NCBI RefSeq assembly: GCF_023657595.1
Contig: NZ_CP098323.1
Location: 4,860,001 to 4,924,000 of the forward strand
Origin: Cytobacillus firmus
GTDB lineage: Bacteria > Bacillota > Bacilli > Bacillales > Cytobacillaceae
Length of the DNA: 64,000 nt
Direction: 5' to 3'
Positions within the stretch are counted from its first letter, which is position 1. Every line of letters begins with the position of its first letter. Shown here one piece after another: positions 33,623 through 42,902 of the stretch. The position numbers and the translations under genes were made by a program. The notes beneath the pieces are model-generated. The model saw only the letters and a program-made list of their open reading frames with translations. It ran no database searches and had not been told where the DNA came from.

Positions 33623-34480
33623 ATGAATTTGAAATCAGGCAGTGTGGACCAGTTTGAACAGTTTTCTCAGTTTAAAGATCTTCAGGAGTTTAATGCCCAT
33701 TTGGAAATGTGGCTTGCGGTGCATAAAGACAAGTTTTCAAAGGGTGAAATGGCTGGTTTAAAGAGGCTGGTTCGTTTTGCTGCGAAAGTCCCGGGAGTAT
33801 CCAATACCAAAATCGGGACGGTGTTAAAAGCCATCCACGAAGAATATAACGGCAATGGGATTTCCCGCTCTACTTTTAAAAGAATGATTGCCAAGGCCGC
33901 AAACCTCGGTATTTTTTCCGTGCATGAAACAGAGAGAAAAAACGGTTCCCAGTCCAGCAACTTATATGTTTTTAATCGTTTTCCCAAGAGTGAACCACCT
34001 AAGCAGGAAATAATGGACCCCCCTAATAAAACTATCAATCTTTCTAAAACTAATAAAAATCAAAAGATAACTAAACGTAACGAAACCATCCTTGATCACA
34101 CTTTTACTAGTGACCGTGTACCACAATCATTTAGCAGCACAGCAAAATACTTTTTTCCGGAAGCCAAGCATATAGAGGAGTTTTGGAGAATGGCTGTCAT
34201 TGCAGCCTATAAAAATAATTGTGAGTTGAACACTATTCAAGAAACAGCCATCCATTCCTTTAAACAGCTGATCAGGAAAATGAAAACCAGTGTCATTGCT
34301 AAGCCCGTCGCTTATTTCTATGGAATTCTGAATAAGAAATTCGAAGAAAAATACTTTGAAGAATTGCATGAAATGGGGTTTCCGGCAGAAGAAAATGACT
34401 TCTCACTAAATTTCTTTTATAAAAAAATTGATGCCTTTGAAAATTTACCCTGTCCTTTTCCCCCTCCAAAGTATATATAG
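33623..34480 (+). CDS. putative HTH DNA-binding protein (replication-initiator-like)
   Basis: This 285-residue soluble protein has an N-terminal helical region. A likely winged HTH follows (GVSNTKIGTVLKAIHEE then ISRSTFKRMIAKAANLGIFSVHE, residues about 65-105), then a polar linker and a C-terminal helical domain. The HTH plus the style of linker recalls plasmid or phage replication proteins, but I cannot name a family. The ATG at 33623 follows GGGTGG. Its last codons run into the leader of the DUF1659 gene, and both genes have the same upstream leader sequence, so they may be regulated together. Confidence 0.7.
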   Translation: MNLKSGSVDQFEQFSQFKDLQEFNAHLEMWLAVHKDKFSKGEMAGLKRLVRFAAKVPGVSNTKIGTVLKAIHEEYNGNGISRSTFKRMIAKAANLGIFSVHETERKNGSQSSNLYVFNRFPKSEPPKQEIMDPPNKTINLSKTNKNQKITKRNETILDHTFTSDRVPQSFSSTAKYFFPEAKHIEEFWRMAVIAAYKNNCELNTIQETAIHSFKQLIRKMKTSVIAKPVAYFYGILNKKFEEKYFEELHEMGFPAEENDFSLNFFYKKIDAFENLPCPFPPPKYI

Positions 34481-34502
34481 AAGGTGAAAGGAGGTGTTCG
34501 AG

Positions 34503-34721
34503 ATGGCACAGGCAATCATCATTGATTCAAAGCTTCGCCTGGTTTTTGAAACAGGCCTTAACGGGCAGGGAAAACCGGTTTACAAATCAAAAACCTACAG
34601 CGGCGTGAAGCAATCCGCTACAGCGGACCAGCTTTTCACTGTGGGACAGGCAATCGCTGGATTATCAAGCTACCCGCTGACTGAGCTGAACAGAAACGAC
34701 AGCTTCGATATCTTAGGCTAA
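34503..34721 (+). CDS. DUF1659 family protein
   Basis: This 72-residue protein has the DUF1659 pattern SKLRLVFETGLNGQGKPVYKSKTYSGVKQSATADQLF, followed by AIAGLSSYPL. Members occur in Bacillaceae next to DUF2922 and YvrJ genes, as here; the function is unknown. The ATG at 34503 lies eight bases after GGAGG. The DUF2922 gene starts 37 bp later, so the two form an operon. Confidence 0.9.
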   Translation: MAQAIIIDSKLRLVFETGLNGQGKPVYKSKTYSGVKQSATADQLFTVGQAIAGLSSYPLTELNRNDSFDILG

Positions 34722-34758
34722 TGTCTGAGAAAGATAAAAAAAACAGGAGGTGAAAAAC

Positions 34759-34977
34759 ATGGCTAAATCACTTGAGATGACATTTGAAACAGAATTGGGC
34801 AAGGAAACCAAGCTATCGGTCGACAGCCCGAAGGAGCCAATTGATCCGGCAGCTGTGAAGGCAGTGATGGAACAGATCATCGCGGCCAACGCATTTGACG
34901 GCAATGGCAGTGACCTTGTTGCTGCTAAAGGCGCCAGATTAGTAGAGCGCAATGTCACAGATTATGAATTAATGTAA
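34759..34977 (+). CDS. DUF2922 family protein
   Basis: This 72-residue protein reads KSLEMTFETELGKETKLSVDSPKEPIDPAAVKAVMEQII, the DUF2922 pattern, and ends with LVAAKGARLVERNVTDYELM. It is a partner of DUF1659 proteins in the same operon; both have the same length and a related strand-rich start, suggesting an old duplication (inference). The ATG at 34759 is preceded by AGGAGGTG. A hairpin terminator follows. Confidence 0.9.
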   Translation: MAKSLEMTFETELGKETKLSVDSPKEPIDPAAVKAVMEQIIAANAFDGNGSDLVAAKGARLVERNVTDYELM

Positions 34978-34981
34978 GGAT

Positions 34982-35016
34982 AAGAGGCCGGATTCTTTGG
35001 AACCCGGCCTCTTTTA
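34982..35016 (+). terminator. terminator after DUF2922
   Basis: AAGAGGCCGG (34982-34991) pairs with CCGGCCTCTT (35004-35013) and TTT follows. Some read-through into yvrJ is likely because the run is short. Confidence 0.8.
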
Positions 35017-35042
35017 TAGATGAATAGAAAGGAGCATACATG

Positions 35043-35180
35043 ATGGAACAGATGGTCACCCTGATCAGCGAACTCGGCTTCCCGATTGTGGTCACGCTTT
35101 TCCTGCTGAACCGGATCGAAGCCAAACTGGATGTCGTTGTGTCCTCAATCCAGGGATTGCCGGATCGCCTGAGGGAATAA
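35043..35180 (+). CDS. yvrJ: YvrJ family small membrane protein
   Basis: The 45-residue protein reads MEQMVTLISELGFPIVVTLF with LLNRIEAKLDVVVSSIQGLP after it: one membrane segment followed by an amphipathic helix. This is the YvrJ family, which looks like small phage-holin-like proteins; the function is unknown. An ATG at 35040 in the same frame is an alternative; AAAGGAG fits 35043 better. It completes the HTH-DUF1659-DUF2922-YvrJ module. A terminator (GGACTCC/GGAGTCC, 35187-35215, then TATTTTTTT) follows. Confidence 0.88.
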   Translation: MEQMVTLISELGFPIVVTLFLLNRIEAKLDVVVSSIQGLPDRLRE

Positions 35181-35186
35181 TAAGCG

Positions 35187-35224
35187 GGACTCCACTAGCT
35201 AAGGCTAAGGAGTCCTATTTTTTT
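35187..35224 (+). terminator. terminator of yvrJ
   Basis: GGACTCC (35187-35193) pairs with GGAGTCC (35209-35215), followed by TATTTTTTT. It overlaps the last base of the convergent AraC-type gene. Confidence 0.85.
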
Positions 35225-36087
35225 GCAACCGGAATCCAGATTTCACTGCGGAATGCCGGTGAAGCCGTATCTTTGCTTTCATTCCAGAGAATTTCCGGCC
35301 CTTCAATCTGCTGATAGGAAGAGGATGGGAACCATTCTGAGTAAATACGTCCCCATACATTCTGAAGCGTCTCCGGAAACGGCCCAACTGCTTCAAATAC
35401 TGCCCATGATGTGGCCGGAATTTCAAGTGATGCCATCCCCGCAGGGCATTCCTTTGTAGTGGCAGCCCCGATATAATGGTCAAGCTCACCCTTTTCTTCC
35501 ATTCTTCCTTCAGAAAAATTGGCTGATGCACTGATCAGGCCGAATGGCTCTGTGTCAGATAAACTCTTGAGCTTCATAATCTTTTCTTCATTCAGGCTCT
35601 TCCACATGGCGGCAATCTCCGGATTCACTCCGTTAAAAATAATCGGCACCCGCTTCTTTAAGCCCACAATTCGAAACGCCTCTTTTTCTTCAATGCGATA
35701 GTTCATTTCAGTTCCTCCCTTAATAGATAGATGGAAGGTCATCGGCGGATAAGCCTTAAGGGCGTGGCCATGGCTTCTTGCTTCTGATGGAGTGATGCCA
35801 TGAAGCTGCTGGAACGCTCTGGTAAACGAATCAGGCGAGCTGTACCCATATTTCATGGCTACCTCAATGACCTTAGCACTCTGGTCCTTCAGATCAAAGG
35901 CAGCCAAAGTCAGCCGTCTTCTGCGGATGTACTCGGAAAGCGATACTCCGGCCAGAAAGGAAAACATTCGTTTAAAATGGTACTCCGAGCAATAAGAAAG
36001 CTTAGCCGCTTCTTTGAAATCAACCTCTTCCGCTAAATGCTCTTCGATATAATTCATCGCCCGATTCATATTTTGCAGCAAATCCAT
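35215..36087 (-). CDS. AraC-family regulator with GyrI-like effector domain
   Basis: The 290-residue protein has two AraC HTH motifs in the first 110 residues ([39 protein letters not shown] and [29 protein letters not shown]). A GyrI/BmrR-type ligand-binding domain follows (near residues 130-290, with [23 protein letters not shown]). This order is that of B. subtilis YdeE-like and Rob-like regulators. The ligand is unknown. The ATG at 36087 follows AAGGAGG; the frame upstream to 36177 has no site. An XRE gene lies 82 bp upstream in the same direction. Confidence 0.9.
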   Translation of the reverse strand: MDLLQNMNRAMNYIEEHLAEEVDFKEAAKLSYCSEYHFKRMFSFLAGVSLSEYIRRRRLTLAAFDLKDQSAKVIEVAMKYGYSSPDSFTRAFQQLHGITPSEARSHGHALKAYPPMTFHLSIKGGTEMNYRIEEKEAFRIVGLKKRVPIIFNGVNPEIAAMWKSLNEEKIMKLKSLSDTEPFGLISASANFSEGRMEEKGELDHYIGAATTKECPAGMASLEIPATSWAVFEAVGPFPETLQNVWGRIYSEWFPSSSYQQIEGPEILWNESKDTASPAFRSEIWIPVAKK

Positions 36088-36169
36088 ATTGATGACCTCC
36101 TTGTATCTAAAGAATAGCAGGAGCTGCTGGTATGAACCCGACAATCCATGCACAAGAATGCAGGGTTCG

Positions 36170-36619
36170 TTACTCACTTTTATATTTCTTTTTTAATGTG
36201 TCAGAGAAAATTGCACCGCCCAGCATTAAGAATAAAGGACCGAAATTCCAGAAAAACGATCCACGAAGAGGGATCTCTAGTTCAGTAAAATGATTAAGTC
36301 CTAAAATGCTTAGTTTAATGATTAGCATAGCGGATCCTATCAGAAATAAACAATCAAAAAATACTTTCAATCTTGGATAAGCTAATTGTCTGCTGTCCTT
36401 TATTACCTTTTCTGTCAATTCCCCGTCACTCCTTAATAATTCATCAATTGTAACCCCAAACAGATCACTCAGTTTAATAATGATTTCAATGCTGGGATAA
36501 TTCTGGCCATTCTCCCATTTAGAAACAGACTGGCGGCTCACATACAGCTTTTCAGCCAGTTCCTCCTGTGACCATCCTTTCACTTTCCTCTCCTTCTTAA
36601 GCTTTTCGGCAAAAATCAT
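36170..36619 (-). CDS. membrane-anchored XRE-family regulator
   Basis: This 149-residue protein has an HTH at residues 1-60 ([40 protein letters not shown]) and two membrane segments in the C-terminal half (near 85-107 and 122-138). This layout is common in Bacillaceae regulators that respond to envelope signals. The start is placed at the ATG at 36619; GTG codons upstream at 36625 and 36631 lie inside the AAAGGTGATTGTG stretch and are possible. Confidence 0.82.
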   Translation of the reverse strand: MIFAEKLKKERKVKGWSQEELAEKLYVSRQSVSKWENGQNYPSIEIIIKLSDLFGVTIDELLRSDGELTEKVIKDSRQLAYPRLKVFFDCLFLIGSAMLIIKLSILGLNHFTELEIPLRGSFFWNFGPLFLMLGGAIFSDTLKKKYKSE

Positions 36620-36631
36620 AATCACAATCAC

Positions 36632-37106
36632 CTTTCTCTAAATCGATCATCTCATTATGGTAATTTTTTGGATCAAAAGTAAAGATAGGAATGGTTGCAG
36701 GATGGTGCACGCAGGGGTTGCAGGGGCCATACACGTGCTTTTACAGCAAAAAACCCAGCCATTGAGGCTGGTACGCTTTCAAAAAGCTTCCCACTATCCG
36801 GTTTATTGTACTCTCTACTATGGATGACACTCGTAACGAAAAAGAAGAGAATCAGCTGCAGCTGCGGTTTGAGAAACTCCCTGGTCAGAGCTTATGCGCT
36901 AACTTCCTTTTCAATATTGGTTGCTTCTGTTCCGGCACCCGCTTCTACTTCTGTTGTTTCATGTGAAACATCCTCACCGCAGCTTTTAAAAGGCTGACTG
37001 ACAGCATCGCTTTTAAAAGCCTATTCATAGGATTGGCTTGTGACCTCGACGGGGAAGGCGCTGGAGCTAGACTGTTATCGAAGTTAAAATGATGCTTTTT
37101 TATCCT
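36632..37106. other. intergenic region with stray terminator and coding remnant
   Basis: A minus-strand terminator lies at 36748-36771 (CCAGCC/GGCTGG then T6) with no gene just before it. Upstream of it, a minus frame from 37022 to the stop at 36892 reads SDAVSQPFKSCGEDVSHETT and then VEAGAGTEATNIEKEVSA, but has no start codon. Two CTTTTAAAAG palindromes (36983-36992 and 37010-37019) lie in it. The stretch near 37040-37075 (CTAGCTCCAGCGCC on the minus strand) resembles an extragenic sequence I recall from many Bacillus genomes. A decayed gene or repeat element is likely. Confidence 0.4.
36748..36771 (-). terminator. orphan terminator
   Basis: CCAGCC (36755-36760) pairs with GGCTGG (36766-36771). 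A6 at 36748-36753 reads as T6 on the minus strand. It may belong to the degraded frame upstream. Confidence 0.7.
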
Positions 37107-37145
37107 AAAAAAAGAACCCTCAAACCGAATTCGGCCAGAGGGTTC
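37107..37145 (-). terminator. terminator of mqo
   Basis: GAACCCTC (37114-37121) pairs with GAGGGTTC (37138-37145). A7 at 37107-37113 becomes the T run. Confidence 0.9.
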
Positions 37146-37154
37146 CTATAATAA

Positions 37155-38666
37155 TCAGTTATAAGCAAGCTCCTGCTGTTTTTCCTTTTCGCTGAGACCA
37201 AGCACCTGCGCTGTAGATTCGTGAATCTCACGGAACAGCTTAGGGTTTTCAGATAGTGACATACCGTAGGACGGAATCATTTTCTTAATTTTAAAATGCC
37301 ATTCGTCCATTTGCTCAGGGAAGCACTTCTGCAATACTTCAAGCATGACATTAACGGCTGTTGAAGCACCCGGTGAAGCTCCGAGCAGGGCAGCAACCGA
37401 GCCGTCAGACGCACTGACTACTTCTGTACCGAATTGCAGGGTTCCTTTTCCGGCAGGTGTATCCTTGATGACCTGCACACGCTGGCCGGCCACTACGACA
37501 CTCCAGTCTTCGCTCTTTGCGTTTGGAATGAACTCACGCAGTTCTTCAACGCGCTGTTCATGGGACAGCATAACCTGCTGAATCAGATATTTTGTCAGCG
37601 CCATTTCCTTTGCACCTGCAGCCAGCATGGTAATGACATTGTTCGGTTTAACAGACTTGATCAGGTCCATATTGGAGCCTGTTTTAAGGAATTTCGGTGA
37701 AAATCCGGCAAACGGGCCGAACAGCAGGGATTTCTTGTTATCAATGAATCTTGTATCCAGATGCGGCACGGACATTGGAGGAGCACCCACTTTGGCTTTT
37801 CCGTACACCTTTGCATGGTGCTTCTCGACGATTTCCGGATCGTTGCAGACCAGGAACAGTCCGCTTACCGGGAATCCGCCAATATGCTTCGACTCAGGGA
37901 TGCCCGTCTTCTGCAGCAGATGCAGGCTTCCGCCGCCACCGCCGATAAAGACGAACTTTGCCTGATGGTTTTCGATTGTGCCGCTTTCCATATTCCGCAC
38001 TTTTACATTCCATGATCCATCGCCGGCACGCTTCAAATCCTCAACGCTGTGCTTATAATGGACATCGACATTTTTGCTCTTTAAATGGTCAAACAGCATG
38101 CGCGTTAATGCACCGAAATTGACATCCGTCCCAGAGTCGATTTTTGTGGCTGCAATCGGCTCATCCGATGTACGGCCTTCCATCATCACTGGAATCCATT
38201 CCTTCAGTTTCTCAGGATCATCGGAAAATTCCATGCCCTGAAAAAGCGGATTAGCTGACAGCGCTTCCAAACGTTTTTTCAAAAACGAAACATTCTTTTC
38301 CCCCTGAACAAAGCTCATATGAGGGATTGGCATAATAAAGTCCTGCGGATTGGTAATCAGGCTGTTTTCTACAAGATAAGACCAAAACTGTCTGGAAAGC
38401 TGAAATTGTTCATTTACATTAATTGCTTTAGTGATATCTATTGATCCATCGGATTTTTCAGATGTATAGTTAAGCTCGCACAATGCAGCATGTCCCGTCC
38501 CTGCATTATTCCATTCGTTAGAGCTTTCTTCTCCTGCGCTGGCGAGCTTCTCAAACACTTTGATTTCCCATTCAGGTGCTAACTCTTTCAGTAAAGACCC
38601 CAAAGTCGCGCTCATGATTCCGGCACCAATTAAGATAACGTCTGTTTTGTTCTGTACGCTGCTCAT
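37155..38666 (-). CDS. mqo: malate:quinone oxidoreductase
   Basis: This 503-residue FAD enzyme oxidises malate to oxaloacetate and passes electrons to quinone at the membrane face. It has the N-terminal FAD motif [21 protein letters not shown], then [21 protein letters not shown], a signature of Mqo. Further on are [20 protein letters not shown] and [17 protein letters not shown] near the C-terminus. The length is usual (about 500). The ATG at 38666 follows AAGGAAGGG; the longer frame to 38699 is not supported. It is monocistronic. Confidence 0.95.
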   Translation of the reverse strand: MSSVQNKTDVILIGAGIMSATLGSLLKELAPEWEIKVFEKLASAGEESSNEWNNAGTGHAALCELNYTSEKSDGSIDITKAINVNEQFQLSRQFWSYLVENSLITNPQDFIMPIPHMSFVQGEKNVSFLKKRLEALSANPLFQGMEFSDDPEKLKEWIPVMMEGRTSDEPIAATKIDSGTDVNFGALTRMLFDHLKSKNVDVHYKHSVEDLKRAGDGSWNVKVRNMESGTIENHQAKFVFIGGGGGSLHLLQKTGIPESKHIGGFPVSGLFLVCNDPEIVEKHHAKVYGKAKVGAPPMSVPHLDTRFIDNKKSLLFGPFAGFSPKFLKTGSNMDLIKSVKPNNVITMLAAGAKEMALTKYLIQQVMLSHEQRVEELREFIPNAKSEDWSVVVAGQRVQVIKDTPAGKGTLQFGTEVVSASDGSVAALLGASPGASTAVNVMLEVLQKCFPEQMDEWHFKIKKMIPSYGMSLSENPKLFREIHESTAQVLGLSEKEKQQELAYN

Positions 38667-38868
38667 TTTAAACCCTTCCTTATCCCAGAAATTTGCCAAA
38701 AACTGCAGGCGCTTTGCTCAGGCATCACCACTAGAAAGACATCACCCAAGGACGCGCCTTTTCCGTCACACAAAATACACATTCTATTCTATTATAATGA
38801 TTGATAAGGTAATATAGCTAGCATTATCTGATAATTATATACTATTTTAGACAAATTAGAAAGAGGGC

Positions 38869-38892
38869 GGGGTTTTGGGATGCGAAAACCCC
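38869..38892 (-). terminator. probable terminator of the polytopic membrane protein gene
   Basis: GGGGTTTT (38869-38876) and AAAACCCC (38885-38892) form a perfect 8-bp stem. The tract after it on the minus strand (GCCCTCTTTC) is only partly T-rich. Confidence 0.65.
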
Positions 38893-38910
38893 AGCACAAC
38901 TATGTTCTCC

Positions 38911-39858
38911 CTAAGACTCCTTTCTAATCATTGCCTGCCTGCGGTCATGCAGAACCAGTAGAATAATCATCCCCATCATGACGCCCAGTATAATACCCAT
39001 CTCCGTGGTCAGTACTCGTGCTAGCGGGTACTCCGGACTGGATTGAAAATCCGGGCGAATAATAGAAAATAAATTATATGAAAACAGCATGCCAGACGAA
39101 ATCCATGCAGATGCCATGGGAGGCAGAAACCTTCGCGACCCGCGGCGGGTGATCAGCACGAGGAGTCCCCAAGAACCGACTAAGGCCCACCCGCCGGTAC
39201 TCAAGCTCAGAAGGTGCCACCACAAATCACGGGATTCCAGCATATCCGGGTTGATGCCAAGGGTTCCGCCTGCCGCCCAAAATATCTTTATGGCACCGAG
39301 AATCATGCAGCCTGCCGCAGTGATCCTCCCCAATGCGGTCTGCAGCTGCCGAGTGTGTCCCGGCACTTCCCCGCAGTCGATCGGACCGCCAAGCGCCTCA
39401 GGCCACCGCTCCTTGGCATATCCTGCCAAAGCCAGTGGAAGGCAAATCCCGACTCCGACAAGAGAGACCATAACGAAGATTTGCTCGTAAATCCAGAAGC
39501 CGGCGGCACCTGCCTCCTGATCCTGAGCCATGGCCGCCGGGCCAAGGACAGGCGCCAGCAGCAGCAGGGGAACTAGAAGACCGGTACCCAGCCACACGGG
39601 CAGGGCCACCAGCCAGGCGGGCAGCCGTTCACCCCAAGGCCTGCAGAACGCCATTGCCAGCAGGATGCCGACCGCAGCGATAACCGCTGTAGCTGCATTA
39701 ATCCCCCGCCAGCTGGCTTCGCCCATTTGCTCAGTCGGAAGAAAGAAGCCAAACGTCCAGGCGATTTTGATCAGCAAATAAGGAGTCACCGCTATCGCAG
39801 CGCCATAACCACAGATTCTGCGCATTTTCATCAATCGTTCGGCTGTCTTTATTGCCAT
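38911..39858 (-). CDS. polytopic membrane protein of unknown function, GC-rich
   Basis: This 315-residue protein has about eight hydrophobic segments, for example AVIAAVGILLAMAF, WLGTGLLVPLLLLAPVLG, FVMVSLVGVGICLPLALAG and MGIILGVMMGMIILLVL. I see no transporter motif and do not recognise the family. The DNA is visibly more GC-rich than its neighbours, with long GGC/GCC stretches near 39400-39650, which suggests transfer from a higher-GC relative. GGAG lies seven bases before the ATG at 39858. It is a single gene. Confidence 0.75.
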   Translation of the reverse strand: MAIKTAERLMKMRRICGYGAAIAVTPYLLIKIAWTFGFFLPTEQMGEASWRGINAATAVIAAVGILLAMAFCRPWGERLPAWLVALPVWLGTGLLVPLLLLAPVLGPAAMAQDQEAGAAGFWIYEQIFVMVSLVGVGICLPLALAGYAKERWPEALGGPIDCGEVPGHTRQLQTALGRITAAGCMILGAIKIFWAAGGTLGINPDMLESRDLWWHLLSLSTGGWALVGSWGLLVLITRRGSRRFLPPMASAWISSGMLFSYNLFSIIRPDFQSSPEYPLARVLTTEMGIILGVMMGMIILLVLHDRRQAMIRKES

Positions 39859-40098
39859 ACTCTTACTCCGTCTACCAGGATGATGTTGATATTTATATCT
39901 GGATTTCTTTTTAAAAGAATCTTATCCAAATGAACCCCTCCCATTTTTCCAGTAACATTGGAATTGTATTCCTTTATTTGATCTTTATGTTTCCTGCTTC
40001 ATGGAAATCGGCAAATGGGAAGAAAGCCTTGGAATATCATTTGTAATTTTTGGGATTTATCTTAAAATAGATTTAGAGGTAAAGAAAGGAAGTGGAAA

Positions 40099-41004
40099 AT
40101 GTTATTAAAAAGAAGATTTCCGTCGGATGAATTATGGTCTATGAGATATTTGAACACCCGAATGGAGCTAACCGAAAAAGAAAAGCAGCATTGGGCAAAC
40201 CTTGAAAAAGGCTATGAAGGAGAGGTGAAATTTGACCTTCTGACAGAAAAACTGACCGAAGAAAGGCTGGTGATTCATGATTTGTTACTGGAAGTGAACA
40301 ACTCCTATTTTCAAATTGATACCTTGATCATTTCAGAAAGAACGATTCATCTAATAGAAATAAAAAATTTCCAGGGAGACTGGCACTTGGAATCTGACAA
40401 GCTATATGCCGCAAATACCGGCCGGGAATATAAGAATCCTGTATACCAATTAAAGAGAAGTGCCGCCCTATTCCGCCAGCTGCTTCAAATCCTCAAGCAA
40501 ACCATTCCCGTTGAAGCCTCCGTTATTTTTATCAACCCTGAATTCACCTTATACCAAGCCCCCATGGACCAGCCCATTTTCCTGCCAACCCAAATAAACC
40601 GATTCCTGAAAGACTTGAATCATACCCCGTCCAAACTGAATGAGGGTCACAGAAAACTGGCCCAGCAATTACTGTCACTCCATCAAACCAAAAATCCTTA
40701 TACCATTTTGCCTGACTATCACTTTGACCAGCTGAAAAAAGGGATGTATTGCCTGAACTGTCATTCTCTTCTCAGTCCTGTATACAGGAATCTGGTATGC
40801 GAAAAATGCGGTGGGCATGAAAAAATGGATCAGGGTATTTTGCGCAATATAAAAGAGTTCAAACTTCTCTTTCCCGAGCGAAAGCTGACGTCCCAAAGTA
40901 TATATGAATGGTGTAATGCCAATATAAGCAAACGAACTTACTCCAGGGTATTAAAGAAATACTTTACAGCGCGCGGCAGCACCAGTAATACCTATTATGA
41001 GTGA
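40099..41004 (+). CDS. NERD-domain nuclease-related protein with zinc ribbon
   Basis: The 301-residue protein has a NERD domain at residues 35-160 (GYEGEVKFDLLTEKL, then QIDTLIISERTIHLIEIKNFQGDW with the D...EIK nuclease-like pattern). A CxxC...CxxC zinc ribbon follows (YCLNCHSLLSPVYRNLVCEKCGG, near 214-236), then a short C-terminal helical region. NERD proteins are thought to process DNA, but no activity is proven for this type. AAAGGAAGTGG precedes the ATG at 40099. It is followed directly by repeat array B. Confidence 0.88.
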   Translation: MLLKRRFPSDELWSMRYLNTRMELTEKEKQHWANLEKGYEGEVKFDLLTEKLTEERLVIHDLLLEVNNSYFQIDTLIISERTIHLIEIKNFQGDWHLESDKLYAANTGREYKNPVYQLKRSAALFRQLLQILKQTIPVEASVIFINPEFTLYQAPMDQPIFLPTQINRFLKDLNHTPSKLNEGHRKLAQQLLSLHQTKNPYTILPDYHFDQLKKGMYCLNCHSLLSPVYRNLVCEKCGGHEKMDQGILRNIKEFKLLFPERKLTSQSIYEWCNANISKRTYSRVLKKYFTARGSTSNTYYE

Positions 41005-41045
41005 GTGCTGTTGATGGGAGGAGGTGGGACTGGTTCGGGTTCTTA

Positions 41046-42725
41046 TGTCCGGTGGTGTACCCGGGTTCTGACTCCAGATCCCCGATTTCTACTCTCTGTG
41101 TCCGAAGTTGGGCCGGATTCTGACTCTGGGTCCTCGATTTTACCTTCTGTGTCCGAAGTTGGGCCTAGGTTCTGACTCTAGATCCTCGATTCTACCTTTT
41201 TGTGTCCGAAGTTGGCCTAGGTTCTGACTCTGGATCCTCGATTTTACCTTTCTGTGTCCGAAGTTGGCCTAGGTTCTGACTCTGGGTCCCGGATTTCTAC
41301 TCTCTGTGTCCGAAGTTGGGCCGGGTTCTGACTCTGGATCCTCGATCTTGCCTTTCTGTGTCCGAAGTTGGCCTAGGTTCTGACTCTAGATCCCCGATTT
41401 CTACTCTCTGTGTCCGAAGTTGGGCCGGGTTCTGACTCTAGATCCCCGATTTCTACTCTCTGTGTCCGAAGTTGGGCCGGGTTCTGACTCTGGGTCCCGG
41501 ATTTCTACTCTCTGTGTCCGAAGTTGGGCCAGGTTCTAACTCTGGATACTGGATTTCTCCTTTTTGTGTCCGAAGTTGGGCCGGATTCTGACTCTAGATC
41601 CTCGATTCTACCTTTTTGTGTCCGAAGTTGGCCTAGGTTCTGACTCTGGATCCTCGATTTTACCTTTCTGTGTCCGAAGTTGGGCCAGGTTCTGACTCCA
41701 GATCCCCGATTTCTACTCTCTGTGTCCGAAGTTGGGCCGGATTCTGACTCTGGGTCCTCGATTTTACCTTCTGTGTCCGAAGTTGGGCCTAGGTTCTGAC
41801 TCTAGATCCCGGATTTCTACTCTCTGTGTCCGAAGTTGGGCCGGGTTCTGACTCTAGATCCCCGATTTCCAGTCTTTGTGTCCGAAGTTGGGCCAGGTTC
41901 TGACTCTGGATCCTCGATTTTACCTTTCTGTGTCCGAAGTTGGGCCGGGTTCTGACTCTGGGTTCTCGATTTTACCTTTCTGTGTCCGAAGTTGGGCCAG
42001 GTTCTGACTCTAGATCCTCGATTCTGCCTTTCTGTGTCCGAAGTTGGCCTAGTTTCTGACTCTAGATCACCGATTTCTACTCTCTGTGTCCGAAGTTGGG
42101 CCAGGTTCTGACTCTAGATCCTCGATTCTACCTTTTTGTGTCCGAAGTTGGCCTAGGTTCTGACTCTGGGTCCCGGATTTTACGTTTCTGTGTCCGAAGT
42201 TGGGCCGGGTTCTGACTCTAGATCCTCGATTCTACCTTTCTGTGTCCGAAGTTGGGCCAGGTTCTGACTCTAGATCCTCGATTCTACCTTTTTGTGTCCG
42301 AAGTTGGCCTAGGTTCTGACTCTGGATCCTCGATTTTACCTTTCTGTGTCCGAAGTTGGCCTAGGTTCTGACTCTGGGTCCCGGATTTCTACTCTCTGTG
42401 TCCGAAGTTGGGCCGGGTTCTGACTCTGGATCCTCGATCTTGCCTTTCTGTGTCCGAAGTTGGCCTAGGTTCTGACTCTAGATCCCCGATTTCTACTCTC
42501 TGTGTCCGAAGTTGGGCCGGGTTCTGACTCTGGATACTGGATTTCTCCTTTTTGTGTCCGAAGTTGGGCCGGGTTCTGACTCTGGATACTGGATTTCTCC
42601 TTTTTGTGTCCGAAGTTGGGCCGGGTTCTGACTCTAGATCCTCGATTTTACCTTTCTGTGTCCGAAGTTGAGCCAGGTTCTGACTCTGGATCCTCGATTT
42701 TACCTTTCTGTGTCCGAAGTTGCCC
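41046..42725. repeat. 52-bp-period tandem repeat array B (32 units)
   Basis: TGTGTCCGAAGTT begins at 41097, 41148, 41201, 41253 and so on to 42709: 32 copies over exactly 31 x 52 bp, with paired 51/53-bp steps that keep register. The unit has GTCCGAA, GGCCGGG or GGCCTAGG, TTCTGACTCT, and one of a few tails (CCCCGATTTCTACTC or CTCGATTTTACCTTT). Units from 41201 to about 41440 recur identically from 42293 (offset 21 units); units at 41097-41180 recur at 41721 (offset 12 units). No coding frame is supported. It lies between the NERD gene and the gntR promoter. Confidence 0.95.
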
Positions 42726-42810
42726 CTTCATCAAAGTGCACCCACCCCCAGCTCCACCACACACCCGCAATCAAACCCAAATTTAAACAATAAATCCAAT
42801 CAAATAAGAA

Positions 42811-42825
42811 TTAAAGCGTTTGCAT
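42811..42825 (-). promoter_or_regulatory. cre site of the gluconate operon
   Basis: On the minus strand ATGCAAACGCTTTAA matches the CcpA consensus WTGNAANCGNWNNCW at 14 of 15 positions. It overlaps the -35 box TTGCAT (42820-42825), so CcpA would block transcription, as known for B. subtilis gnt. Confidence 0.75.
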
Positions 42826-42841
42826 TTTATTTTAATTGGAT

Positions 42842-42863
42842 TATAATACTTGTATACAAGTAT
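42842..42863 (+). promoter_or_regulatory. gnt promoter -10 and GntR operator
   Basis: ATACTTGTATACAAGTAT (42846-42863) is the perfect palindrome known as the GntR operator in B. subtilis. It follows and overlaps the -10 box TATAAT (42842-42847), 16 bp after TTGCAT. Gluconate is expected to release GntR. Confidence 0.9.
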
Positions 42864-42902
42864 ACACGTATACTCAAAATGTCATTTTACAAAGGTGATG
42901 TC

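Noticed and set aside
36695..36997. 100-residue plus-strand frame between the XRE gene and mqo
   Set aside because: It crosses an apparent minus-strand terminator, has no binding site and shows no recognisable composition of a protein.
41046..42725. CRISPR array
   Set aside because: Unlike CRISPR, the sequence between the conserved cores is itself repeated in a few variants. The units are head-to-tail without unique spacers, and no cas genes are present.
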